Shown here one piece after another: positions 5,776-13,346 of a DNA stretch of 29,772 nt. The notes beneath the pieces were generated by a model that saw only the letters and a list, made by a program, of their open reading frames with translations, did no database searches and was not told where the DNA came from. The first letter of the stretch is position 1; the number at the start of each line of letters is the position of its first letter. Position numbers and translations under genes: made by a program. The stretch comes from Oscillospiraceae bacterium (GTDB taxonomy: Bacteria > Bacillota_A > Clostridia > Oscillospirales > WRJC01), in contig WQXD01000013.1 in NCBI GenBank assembly GCA_009785015.1, positions 1 to 29,772 on the forward strand, given 5' to 3'.

Positions 5776-8706
5776 ATGATGGATAAGGAGTTCTTCCCGC
5801 TTCGACCTGAAACGCAACCGATGATATACGCCTACGAGGACAGCAACCTCGAATACAAGGGGTTGTTGAAAATCGGCTATACCACAATCGGCGTTGAGCA
5901 ACGCGTCGCACAGCAATACCCCACGAAGCGCCCGGACGGGAAAGTTCCTTACCGTATCGTTTTCGCGGAATCCGCTATGTATGACGACGGCGGCAATTTC
6001 AACGACCATGACATTCACCGCGCTCTTGTAAAACGTGGCTTCCCGAAACTGGATAGCGAATGGTTCCGCTGTACGTTTAGCGAATTGAAAGCCGCATATA
6101 TCGCGGTCAGCAAGCGCGAGGAAAACATCGAGAACCGCACCCGCGCGTTCGTCATGCGCCCGGAGCAGGAGGAAGCGGTCAGCAAGACGATTGAATACTT
6201 CAAGTCAGCCGCCAAAGAACGCGGAAATCGTTCGGCTAAATTTCTGTGGAACGCTAAAATGCGTTTCGGCAAAACCTTTGCGTCCTATCAGCTTGCGAAG
6301 CACATGGGATTATCGAAAATATTGATTTTAACCTTTAAGCCCGCCGTCCAAAGCGCGTGGGAGGAGGATTTGCTCACCCATATCGATTTTGAAGGTTGGC
6401 AATTCATCAGCCGCTCGTCAGGATTGACATGGGACGCCGTTGATAAATCGAAACCCGTCGTTTGCTTCGGCTCATTTCAAGACTACCTCGGCACGAACGA
6501 AACGGGCGGCATAAAGTCAAGGAACGAATGGGTACACACCACGAATTGGGATTTGGTTATCTTCGATGAGTACCATTTCGGCGCGTGGCGTGAGAACGCC
6601 AAAAAGTTATTTGAATCCGGGGACGAGGACGATTACGAAGCTCTTGACCTTGAAAAATACGCGAAAGACGAGGAAGGCAACGCCATCAATGAAACGTGGC
6701 TGCCTATCACAACGCCGCGCTATTTATATTTATCGGGTACGCCGTTCCGGGCGATAAACTCCGGCGAGTTTATCGAGGATCAGATTTACAACTGGACGTA
6801 CTCGGACGAGCAAAGGGCAAAAGATAACTGGACGGAGCCGCCCGACAATCCCTACGCCGCATTGCCGCGCATAGTGATGATGACATATAAAATCCCGGAC
6901 AGCATACGGCAGATTGCCATGCAGGGCGAATTTGACGAGTTCGACCTCAACGTGTTCTTTTCCGCGGAGGGCAGGAACGATGCCGCAAAATTCAAGTATG
7001 AGGATTACGTCCAAAAATGGCTCGACTTAATACGCGGCGCATACCTCGGCACGTCAACCGACGATTTGAAGCTCGGCGCGAGGAAGCCGGAAATGCCGTA
7101 CTCGAACAGCCGCCTGCTTTCTATCCTTTCGCACACGATATGGTTTTTACCTAACGTGGCTTCATGTTTCGCAATGCGAAACCTATTGAAAGAACGGCAC
7201 AACAATTTCTTCAATGATTATGAAATAAACGTCTGCGCCGGAAGCGACGCGGGTATTGGCGTTGACGCGCTTGCGCCAGTCCAGAAGTCAATGCGCGATC
7301 CATTGACATCAAAGACAATAACGCTGACGTGCGGCAAGCTGACAACGGGCGTAACTGTCAAGCCGTGGACGGGTATATTCATGCTCCGCAACCTTTCAAG
7401 TCCCGAAACGTACTTCCAAGCCGCTTTCCGGGTACAAAGTCCGTGGGAAGTGGATATAGGCGCGGGCAAACGCGAGATAATGAAGCGCGAGTGTTACATA
7501 TTCGATTTTGCCCTCGACCGCGCGCTCAAACAAATATCCGAATATAGTTGCAGGCTTGATGTAAACGAGGGCAACCCGGAAAAGAAAGTCGCGGAGTTTA
7601 TCAATTTCCTGCCCGTTATCGCGTATGACGGCAGTACCATGAAGCAAATAAACGCAAGCGATGTATTGGATATTGCTATGGCAGGAACGTCCGCGACGCT
7701 CCTTGCCAAGCGGTGGGAAAGCGCGTTGCTCGTTAATGTCGATAATGAAACCCTTGCCCGCCTCATGGCGAACGAGGACGCTATGCGTGCGCTTATGAAT
7801 ATTGAGGGCTTCCGCAGTTTGAACAGCGACATTGAAACGATAATAAATTTGTCCGATAAAGTGAAGAAAGCGAAAACGACAGGCGAAAAACCGACCCCGA
7901 AAGAAAAGAAAGAGCTTACCGAGGAAGAAAAAGAGTATAAATCCAAACGGAAGATGATACAGGAGAAGTTAATCAAGTTCGCTACCCGTGTTCCCGTTTT
8001 TATGTATTTGACGGATTTCCGCGAATACAGCTTGAAAGACGTTATTACACAGCTTGAACCCGGTTTATTCAAGCGGGTTACGGGTTTGGACGTTAAAGAC
8101 TTCGAGCTTCTTGTTTCGCTCGGCGTGTTCAACGGCGGCTTGATGAATGACGCGGTTTACAAATTCAAGCGGTATGAGGATTCAAGCCTATCCTATACCG
8201 GCATAGATAAACACGAGGGCGAAGCCGTCGGCGGATATGATACCGTTCTTACTCGCGAGGAATACGACCGCCTTTTCGGTTCGCAGCAAATATCCATATC
8301 CGAAGTTAGACAGGCATTTGACGATATACCGGAAATAGAAATAGCCGACAACGATATTTCCGACGATGATGATGTAGATGATGTAGAGGATATTCCGATT
8401 GAAAAGGAAAAGCCAGCACCTAAAACACGGAATGAACCCGTGATTACGAAAGCTGCGCCGTCGGTGCAGATTGCGCAACCTAAACCGCTCCCAAGCGTAA
8501 GCACGCCTCCACTGCCGCCGAAACCAAAAATGGATTTATCCGGCGTAAAGGTCGGCGCTCATTTGAAACACAAGACATTTGGCGACGGAATCGTGCGAAT
8601 GTTTGAAAGTGGGTTAGTTGTCGTATCATTTGGAACGGCCGAAAAGAAGTTCCAATTCCCGCAAGCGTTTGAAGGCGGTTTTTTACAAATATACGATGAA
8701 ACATAA
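5776..8706 (+). CDS. GIY-YIG/T5orf172-type nuclease fused to SF2 helicase (restriction subunit)
   Basis: This 976-residue fusion starts at ATG 5776 behind GGAGG (5764-5768). Residues 15-105 match a GIY-YIG/T5orf172 (MUG113) fold: IYAYE, KIGYTT at 32-37, Arg43, HDIHRAL and SEWFRC with a likely catalytic Glu95. Residues about 125-570 are an SF2 helicase/translocase: Walker A AKMRFGKT (160-167), DEYH box VIFDEYHFG (264-267), YLSGTPFRA (motif III) and FQAAFRVQSPW (motif VI). A charged helical region and an acidic, proline-rich linker (about 855-920) lead to a C-terminal module GAHLKHKTFGDGIV resembling the UvrD/PcrA tudor-like tail. I infer an ATP-driven DNA translocase that cuts with the GIY-YIG domain, a restriction partner of the upstream methylases. 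It is the last gene of the island, 23 bases after its neighbour. Confidence 0.88.
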   Translation: MMDKEFFPLRPETQPMIYAYEDSNLEYKGLLKIGYTTIGVEQRVAQQYPTKRPDGKVPYRIVFAESAMYDDGGNFNDHDIHRALVKRGFPKLDSEWFRCTFSELKAAYIAVSKREENIENRTRAFVMRPEQEEAVSKTIEYFKSAAKERGNRSAKFLWNAKMRFGKTFASYQLAKHMGLSKILILTFKPAVQSAWEEDLLTHIDFEGWQFISRSSGLTWDAVDKSKPVVCFGSFQDYLGTNETGGIKSRNEWVHTTNWDLVIFDEYHFGAWRENAKKLFESGDEDDYEALDLEKYAKDEEGNAINETWLPITTPRYLYLSGTPFRAINSGEFIEDQIYNWTYSDEQRAKDNWTEPPDNPYAALPRIVMMTYKIPDSIRQIAMQGEFDEFDLNVFFSAEGRNDAAKFKYEDYVQKWLDLIRGAYLGTSTDDLKLGARKPEMPYSNSRLLSILSHTIWFLPNVASCFAMRNLLKERHNNFFNDYEINVCAGSDAGIGVDALAPVQKSMRDPLTSKTITLTCGKLTTGVTVKPWTGIFMLRNLSSPETYFQAAFRVQSPWEVDIGAGKREIMKRECYIFDFALDRALKQISEYSCRLDVNEGNPEKKVAEFINFLPVIAYDGSTMKQINASDVLDIAMAGTSATLLAKRWESALLVNVDNETLARLMANEDAMRALMNIEGFRSLNSDIETIINLSDKVKKAKTTGEKPTPKEKKELTEEEKEYKSKRKMIQEKLIKFATRVPVFMYLTDFREYSLKDVITQLEPGLFKRVTGLDVKDFELLVSLGVFNGGLMNDAVYKFKRYEDSSLSYTGIDKHEGEAVGGYDTVLTREEYDRLFGSQQISISEVRQAFDDIPEIEIADNDISDDDDVDDVEDIPIEKEKPAPKTRNEPVITKAAPSVQIAQPKPLPSVSTPPLPPKPKMDLSGVKVGAHLKHKTFGDGIVRMFESGLVVVSFGTAEKKFQFPQAFEGGFLQIYDET

Positions 8707-8753
8707 GACATTATCGAATTCGGGTCAAAATGTACCTGATTTTTCCTGCGAAA

Positions 8754-8843
8754 CACGGTCGCCATCCCCGAAAACCGATGTCGGAGTAATGCGCAACAAA
8801 ATGCGTGTGGAGCTGCCCGGAAAAGAGTATATGACAGTACGCG
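8754..8843 (+). pseudogene. Decayed 3' fragment of a DUF5605 glycosidase gene
   Basis: Two blocks align with the glycosidase gene at the left edge. Bases 8754-8784 match 1062-1093 with one missing base and a few substitutions, and 8781-8843 match 1216-1278 with about 8 differences in 63 bases; the bases around GTCGG belong to both blocks. The intervening 127 bases of the intact gene are missing, and the loss is flanked there by two copies of GCCGG (1089-1093 and 1216-1220), as in a deletion between short direct repeats. The encoded tail still reads GVMRNKM then RVELPGKEYM in one frame, but the first block is out of frame. It has no start codon or RBS of its own. It is a relic of a duplicated or paralogous gene at the right edge of the defence island. 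Confidence 0.8.
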
Positions 8844-8886
8844 TTTTTTCAGCTTACAAATTTACCAATTGACCGATTCGTAGTAG

Positions 8887-9618
8887 TTACCGCGAAATTT
8901 TTTCTGTCGCTATAGTAATCATATTGAAAAATTCTTTGACTTCATCGACAGTCATTCCATTTTCTAACGGCATTATGACGCCATTGTCCCCTAATGTTTT
9001 TTGAATTTGGTCTATATGCGAATTAAAATGGTCAATCGGAATATAAGACTTAGTGTTGATGGCTTCTCCATCAAAATTTATCTTTCCGTCAATGAACATA
9101 AAAAATTCGGCATTGCCTTCATCGTCCAATACAGGGGCATAGTGCAGAGTATAGGAATTGGAATCAACGTCATACATATTCGTCCATAGAACTGAAATCA
9201 TAATCATATCGCCGGTTTTTATTCGATTTATAGATTGTATCGGAATATATATCGATGTTACGGTATCAAACGGCGGGGGATTATTTATACCTGTGCCGTC
9301 CCCCCCGTCGCTGTCAGGGTAAAGACTATGTCCGGAACCATATATAAATAAAACGGAGCAATTGATTTTTACGCTGTCGAGCCATTCGGGGTGACGTCTG
9401 TGCCAAAGATAAATTATTTCATCGGTAATCTCATTTATTTTTATAATTGCATACGGAGTACTTGTGTATGCAGACCATTCCGGAGGTTCTGTAAACGCAA
9501 CGTAATAATTAATTGGTTCTGTCGGAGTATCATCTTTAATCGGGTCGTTACAACCACCATAAATAAATATTGCGCATGAACATATTAAAAATAATAATGC
9601 CTTGAAATATTTTTTCAT
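8887..9618 (-). CDS. Unknown lipoprotein (243 aa)
   Basis: The product begins MKKYFKALLFLI and has a lipobox ending in IYGGC, so it should be exported and lipid-anchored. The mature part has no domain I recognise. It is rich in aromatic and acidic residues, with a glycine/aspartate-rich loop (PDSDGGDGTGINNPPPF) that could bind a metal ion, and a beta-rich middle (SIYIPIQSINRIKTGDMIMI). I prefer the ATG at 9618, preceded by GAAAGG about 10 bases upstream. A GTG at 9636 is possible and would overlap the stop of the ZnuA-like gene in GTGA. Either way the two genes are contiguous and probably co-transcribed, which suggests a role at the cell surface linked to metal uptake. Confidence 0.75.
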   Translation of the reverse strand: MKKYFKALLFLICSCAIFIYGGCNDPIKDDTPTEPINYYVAFTEPPEWSAYTSTPYAIIKINEITDEIIYLWHRRHPEWLDSVKINCSVLFIYGSGHSLYPDSDGGDGTGINNPPPFDTVTSIYIPIQSINRIKTGDMIMISVLWTNMYDVDSNSYTLHYAPVLDDEGNAEFFMFIDGKINFDGEAINTKSYIPIDHFNSHIDQIQKTLGDNGVIMPLENGMTVDEVKEFFNMITIATEKISR

Positions 9619-9632
9619 ATAGTAAAGGCCTT

Positions 9633-10592
9633 TCACCTCAGCGCTTCTTTCAACACGCTTAAATTATTTTCCATGATGGAAAGATAAGTCGTTTCGTTTT
9701 TTATATCCTCGGAAGTCACCGACTGCATGGCGTCCAGCACGAGGATCTGCCGGTTTCTGTCCGCTGTATTGTTGATTATGGTTTTGGCGATCGACTGGTC
9801 GGCGCTTTCGGTCACCATAACGGCGCGCAGATTTAATTCGTCCATTTTGTTTGCTAAAAATATAATCGTGTCAAAGCTGGCTTCGGTTTCGGCCGAACAA
9901 CCGGGAAAAGCGGCGTAATAATCCAAATTGTAATCTTCGGTGAGATACCGGAAAGGAAACCTGTCCCCGAATAAAAGCGTTTTGAGCGGAGCGGCGTCCG
10001 CCGCCGCTTTGTATTGTATATCCAAAACCGAAAGTTTTTCATCATACGCGGACAAGTTGTTTTTGTATTTGTCCGCATTTTCACTATCCAAAAAACAAAG
10101 CGCGCTTTCGATGGCCGCGCAGAACTTCCGGGCGTTTTTCAAAGAAAGCCATACATGCTCGTCATACGCGGTTTCATCGTCATCATCTCCGTCGTCTTCC
10201 ATTCCCTCAATGAGTTCTTCCTCTTTTGCCGATGTACCGAGTATATCAAGCAGGTTTATCACGGTCATATTTTTGTTTTTCGCCTGGCCGAGGACGTCCT
10301 CTATCCATTGATCGGATTCTCCGCCCACATAAATAAACAGGTCGCAGTTGGAAATTTTTAAAATGTCCTCGACTGAGGGCTGATAATTGTGCAAGTCGAT
10401 CCTGTTGTTTGCCAACAAAGTCAGACTTATATCGTTTATTCTGTCTCCGAGAATTTGCCGCACCCAATCGTATTGGGGAAAAATCGTGCATATAATATCG
10501 ATTTTGCCGTTTTGCGGAGTATCGGCCTGTTTGCAGCCGGATATCGCCGCCGATAACAAAACAACAAGTATAATCGCAGTCAACCGTTTCAT
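9633..10592 (-). CDS. znuA: ZnuA/AdcA-like zinc (metal) ABC transporter substrate-binding lipoprotein
   Basis: Starting at ATG 10592 gives a proper lipoprotein signal (MKRLTAIILVVLLSAAISGC); longer starts add an implausible leader. The 319-residue chain follows the cluster-9 metal-binding protein plan: IICTIFPQYDWVRQILGD, first ligand loop NRIDLHNYQPSVED with His, acidic loop GMEDDGDDDDET in place of the usual His-rich loop, and second ligand DEHVWLSLKNA. A third region, FGDRFPFRYL, lacks the His found in E. coli ZnuA; GCSAETEASF and VTESADQS follow. It should deliver zinc or manganese to an ABC permease, but no permease or ATPase gene lies in the window. An inverted repeat sits upstream and an unknown lipoprotein gene is coupled downstream. 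Confidence 0.85.
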   Translation of the reverse strand: MKRLTAIILVVLLSAAISGCKQADTPQNGKIDIICTIFPQYDWVRQILGDRINDISLTLLANNRIDLHNYQPSVEDILKISNCDLFIYVGGESDQWIEDVLGQAKNKNMTVINLLDILGTSAKEEELIEGMEDDGDDDDETAYDEHVWLSLKNARKFCAAIESALCFLDSENADKYKNNLSAYDEKLSVLDIQYKAAADAAPLKTLLFGDRFPFRYLTEDYNLDYYAAFPGCSAETEASFDTIIFLANKMDELNLRAVMVTESADQSIAKTIINNTADRNRQILVLDAMQSVTSEDIKNETTYLSIMENNLSVLKEALR

Positions 10593-10639
10593 AAATTTGC
10601 CGCAGCCTCCATTCGCGTTTTCTTTCCCTCTATAATAAC

Positions 10640-10669
10640 AATACCATATACGAAGCGGTATTTGGTATT
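10640..10669 (-). promoter_or_regulatory. Imperfect inverted repeat upstream of the ZnuA-like gene (possible operator)
   Basis: Arms AATACCATATAC (10640-10651) and GTATTTGGTATT (10658-10669) are complementary at 11 of 12 positions around a 6-base spacer. The element lies about 50-80 bases upstream of the ATG of the ZnuA-like gene, where an operator would be expected. It does not match the Bacillus Zur box or the streptococcal AdcR box as I know them, so the regulator is unknown. Confidence 0.4.
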
Positions 10670-10690
10670 CATATTGTAACTTTTTTACAA

Positions 10691-10724
10691 AAAAAACGGA
10701 CACATCAAAAAATGTCCGTTTTTT
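10691..10724 (-). terminator. Rho-independent terminator after the DUF2828 gene
   Basis: The stem AAAAAACGGACA (10691-10702) pairs perfectly with TGTCCGTTTTTT (10713-10724) around a 10-base loop. On the minus strand it lies 17 bases beyond the DUF2828 stop and ends in a T run, separating that gene from the ZnuA-like gene. The symmetry means it could also work on the plus strand. Confidence 0.85.
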
Positions 10725-10740
10725 TGGGGTTATAATATTT

Positions 10741-12201
10741 TCACGCCCGGATTTTCGCGTAGCGCTCATCATTTAACGTATCCAGCATAACCGCCGTCGG
10801 CGAAAGGGTGCCGGATTTGATCATGGAAAACACGCGGGGGCTCGCGCCGGAAACCAGCGCTACGCCTTGCTCGTTTTGCGTGACCGGCTGCTGCTCGCTG
10901 CGGCTCTGGACATTCCAGAATACCACCGAGGGCAGCTTGTACCCGTGTAAACCAAACGCCGCTTTTGCGTACTCGAAATTGGTGACGCCGGCGTTAGAAG
11001 CGCAGTAGTCAAATTCCATGTCGGAAATGATATACAGCACCGAGGGCAGTTCACTCTGGGGGAGCTTGTTTTTTACGGCGGCGGAGAGGATCAAATCAAA
11101 TACGGCTTTGACGTCGGTGTTGGCCACTTCGTTGAAACTCATGCAATATCTGATTTTTTCAAAAATGTCCGTACCCTTGATTTCCACAAGGCGGGGTCTG
11201 CCTGAAAATGTGATAAAGTGGTTGGCAAAGGCGCCCTTGCTGCGCTCTGCGAAATACACGCCCAAACCGAGCGCCACCTCGGCGGGTTTCGGGCTGCCGC
11301 CGCCGTACATGGAAGCCGAACCGTCGATCACCGCGAGGGCATTTTCACCGCGGGTAAAATCTTCCAGTGCCCCCCATGTGACTTCCGCGCTCCGGCGCTC
11401 GTCGCCGCTCATAGTATAACCGGCGATGATGGGGCGGATTATGTCGTGGGGATATATCGCGCCGGTGTGCAGTTTGGCTTCGCCTTTTGTCACGCGGCTC
11501 AAAAAATCCCTGTAACGCTCGCCGTCGTTGCGCCAGAAAGCCTTGCGGTATTTTACCATCGCTTTCGAAGGCTGCTTTGCGTAATCAAAGCTGTAATCCT
11601 TTTCGCGCAGATTGTTTTCGATGATGGCAATCCGGGCGCGCAGCTTTGTCAGAGTGCGGCGGTACTCGGCTTCATTCATGCCAAACGCCCTGGCGATCAG
11701 CTTTCCGTGGCGCATGGTTTCGGCATTATGGGCGTTGACCGAAGGCAGCCATTTGCCAAGCAGTGAAACCGCGCCGCCGTTTTCAAGCGCTTTCACATCC
11801 GCTTCAAGCTGCGCTTTGAAATATGCGGCTGCATTTTGGCTCAGGGGCGAATCCAATAAAACAAGCAGATCGTCCCAGCGTCCGAACTCCGCCACCGCCC
11901 ACAGGTTCTTTTGCACGGATGCGGGCATATAGCCGGCCATATGGCGCAAAATGGCGCGAAACACTTTGCGCTCGCCCAGCCCGCCCCGGATATCGCGGGC
12001 AAAGAACAGCGTTTTGACGGCCAATTCGGAATTTTCCGCCCAGGCGCGCTCAAAGCGGGCGATAATTTCCGCCTCCGTTTCGCTGCGCAGCGCGCCGATA
12101 GTCGCAAACAGGTCGAGGCAGCTTGACCCCGTGGTGATATTGGTAACCGCGCCGTTTTCGGTGTATGTGCGGTTGGCCTGCGCTTTTAAAAATTGCAGCA
12201 T
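10741..12201 (-). CDS. DUF2828 protein: TROVE/Ro60-like domain plus vWA domain
   Basis: I prefer the ATG at 12201: AAAGAAAGGA lies 9 bases upstream of it but directly touches the ATG at 12210. The 486-residue protein has an N-terminal helical-repeat region (LFFARDIRGGLGERKVFR, WGRWDD-like AEFGRWDDLL, LLGKWLPS) typical of DUF2828/TROVE proteins. It is followed by a vWA domain with a complete MIDAS: VIDGSASMYG (about residue 292), Thr in EVANTDVKAVFD and Asp in IISDMEFD. TROVE-vWA proteins of the Ro60/Rsr type bind Y RNAs and misfolded RNAs and take part in RNA quality control; DUF2828 proteins are related and less studied. Two WYL regulators lie upstream in the same direction, and two hairpin RNAs precede the gene, which supports an RNP role. 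Confidence 0.85.
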   Translation of the reverse strand: MLQFLKAQANRTYTENGAVTNITTGSSCLDLFATIGALRSETEAEIIARFERAWAENSELAVKTLFFARDIRGGLGERKVFRAILRHMAGYMPASVQKNLWAVAEFGRWDDLLVLLDSPLSQNAAAYFKAQLEADVKALENGGAVSLLGKWLPSVNAHNAETMRHGKLIARAFGMNEAEYRRTLTKLRARIAIIENNLREKDYSFDYAKQPSKAMVKYRKAFWRNDGERYRDFLSRVTKGEAKLHTGAIYPHDIIRPIIAGYTMSGDERRSAEVTWGALEDFTRGENALAVIDGSASMYGGGSPKPAEVALGLGVYFAERSKGAFANHFITFSGRPRLVEIKGTDIFEKIRYCMSFNEVANTDVKAVFDLILSAAVKNKLPQSELPSVLYIISDMEFDYCASNAGVTNFEYAKAAFGLHGYKLPSVVFWNVQSRSEQQPVTQNEQGVALVSGASPRVFSMIKSGTLSPTAVMLDTLNDERYAKIRA

Positions 12202-12232
12202 GATTTTCATTCCTTTCTTTAAAAAATTTTAC

Positions 12233-12297
12233 AAGGCGCCGGAACATAATACATTTTGAAAAGAGTTGTATGTGTGTTGTTTTGCTGTAGGCGCCTT
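12233..12297 (-). ncRNA. Putative Y-RNA-like hairpin B between WYL and DUF2828 genes
   Basis: AAGGCGCC (12233-12240) and GGCGCCTT (12290-12297) close a 65-base element whose two ends pair over 8 bases, with a weaker inner stem (ATACA/TGTAT) and an AC-rich loop. On the minus strand the sequence ACAGCAAAA follows the 5' arm, and a T tract follows a few bases after the 3' arm. The neighbouring hairpin has the same ACAGCAA in the same place. End-paired small RNAs encoded beside Ro-family genes are characteristic of Y RNAs. Orientation is inferred from the upstream promoter; the plus strand also shows a T8 run after the stem, so a plus-strand terminator is an alternative. Confidence 0.5.
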
Positions 12298-12304
12298 TTT
12301 TTTC

Positions 12305-12359
12305 AAAGCGCATTTTTTTAATCCAAATTAAATTAAAGGTGGATTGCTGTGCGCGCTTT
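12305..12359 (-). ncRNA. Putative Y-RNA-like hairpin A, tandem with hairpin B
   Basis: On the minus strand AAAGCGC (12359-12353) pairs with GCGCTTT (12311-12305), enclosing an inner stem AATCCA/TGGATT (12345-12340 with 12325-12320) and an AT-rich loop. The motif ACAGCAA follows the 5' arm just as in hairpin B. An extended -10 promoter places the expected transcription start only about 3 bases before the 5' arm, so the hairpin would form the exact 5' end of the transcript. It could be an independent small RNA or a structured leader of the DUF2828 mRNA. Confidence 0.5.
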
Positions 12360-12368
12360 ACGGTTATA

Positions 12369-12377
12369 ATTATATCA
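12369..12377 (-). promoter_or_regulatory. Extended -10 promoter before the hairpin RNAs and DUF2828
   Basis: The minus strand reads TGATATAAT, an exact extended -10 element (TGnTATAAT). No good -35 box lies 17 bases upstream, which extended -10 promoters do not need. The predicted start near 12362 falls at the edge of hairpin A. Confidence 0.6.
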
Positions 12378-12416
12378 TGGGCCATAAATAAAAATCATGG
12401 AAAAAAAGTTGCGAGG

Positions 12417-13346
12417 TCATTCATTTTTTAAAAAATTTTTTTGTTTGATTATCCGCTCCTTTATCAGGGCTATGAAGCTCTCCGGCGAAATCACGCGGAT
12501 CATCTGCCCGAAAGACAAAATGCGGATTACCATTTCGGTTTCGTCCTGAAAATCATACCAAAGGGTGACATGGTAGTTTGCTCCGTTTAACCGGCGGGTT
12601 TCCTTGCGGCAGTCGGAAAAATGCAGCATCACCCGCTCCAGCGCGTTGCGCTCGTCGGTGAGTTCGAAAGCGAGGGAAGCCTCCCGCCGACGGGGTGCGC
12701 GCGAAAAGTCCGGATTGTCCGGGTCAGCCGGATCATCATCGTTTGACATTTCACACGATGTTATGCGCCCGAGATTTATCGTCGTTCCGGCGCGCCCCCC
12801 GCCGGTCAGCAGCCGGAATTTGTCGTCTTTTGCCGAATACTCCAATTTCCACGGACTATATATACCGGAAATCGGCCGCCCGAGGCGGTTTAAATAGCAT
12901 ATTTTCAATTTGCGGCGCTCGCGCAGCGCCTGCAGTATAGTGTGAAAGTTTTCGATGTAGCCCGCGTCGCCGAAGGGGTCCCCGTCGTTATAGCGGTCAA
13001 AATACACGAAGTCGTCAATTTCAAACAGAGGCTCGACGTTCTCGAGACCGGATATATCGGGCGAAAACAGGGCAATGCGCACATCGGCAAAAAGGGCTTT
13101 CAGCCAGCGCTTCTGCAGCAGCGTCAGCGGCATTTGCGGCGGTTTTTTGATCGGCGTCTTCCCGGCGCTGTTGAACAGGAGCCATTCTTCGTTTTTCAGC
13201 GCGGGAATGATGGTGAGGACGCTTTCGGCGAACGCCTTTTCGTTTATTATTTCTTTCATTCGTTTTTCGGTTATACCGCCTCCCGCCGCTTCCCGCAAAA
13301 TGGCGGACACGGCGTCAAAGTAGGCGCTGTACACCTCGCTAAACAT
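12417..13346 (-). CDS. WYL-domain transcriptional regulator, second of a pair (309 aa)
   Basis: The ATG at 13346 lies 8 bases after GGAGGTGA and overlaps the stop of the upstream WYL gene (ATGTTTAG), so the pair is translationally coupled. The middle to C-terminal part is a WYL domain: LRERRKLKICYLNRLGRPI, YSPWKLEYSAKDDKFRLL, INLGRITSCE. A WCX-type tail follows, ILSFGQMIRVISPESFIALI. The N-terminal 120 residues are helical and lack an obvious helix-turn-helix, unlike the classical regulator layout. WYL domains sense ligands, often nucleic-acid related, and regulate RNA-repair and defence loci. With its partner it probably controls the DUF2828 gene downstream. Confidence 0.85.
   Translation of the reverse strand: MFSEVYSAYFDAVSAILREAAGGGITEKRMKEIINEKAFAESVLTIIPALKNEEWLLFNSAGKTPIKKPPQMPLTLLQKRWLKALFADVRIALFSPDISGLENVEPLFEIDDFVYFDRYNDGDPFGDAGYIENFHTILQALRERRKLKICYLNRLGRPISGIYSPWKLEYSAKDDKFRLLTGGGRAGTTINLGRITSCEMSNDDDPADPDNPDFSRAPRRREASLAFELTDERNALERVMLHFSDCRKETRRLNGANYHVTLWYDFQDETEMVIRILSFGQMIRVISPESFIALIKERIIKQKNFLKNE

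Noticed and set aside
7494..8132. 212-codon minus-strand open frame rich in Ser and Phe
   Set aside because: Antisense to the helicase's charged region; composition is the complement of Lys/Glu-rich codons and no start signal is present.
8618..8872. 84-codon plus-strand frame over the end of the helicase
   Set aside because: Only its last third matches anything, namely the DUF5605 relic; the first part is out-of-frame helicase sequence.
11218..11766. 182-codon plus-strand open frame
   Set aside because: Antisense to the DUF2828 gene, which has domain motifs and an RBS; no recognisable motif on this strand.
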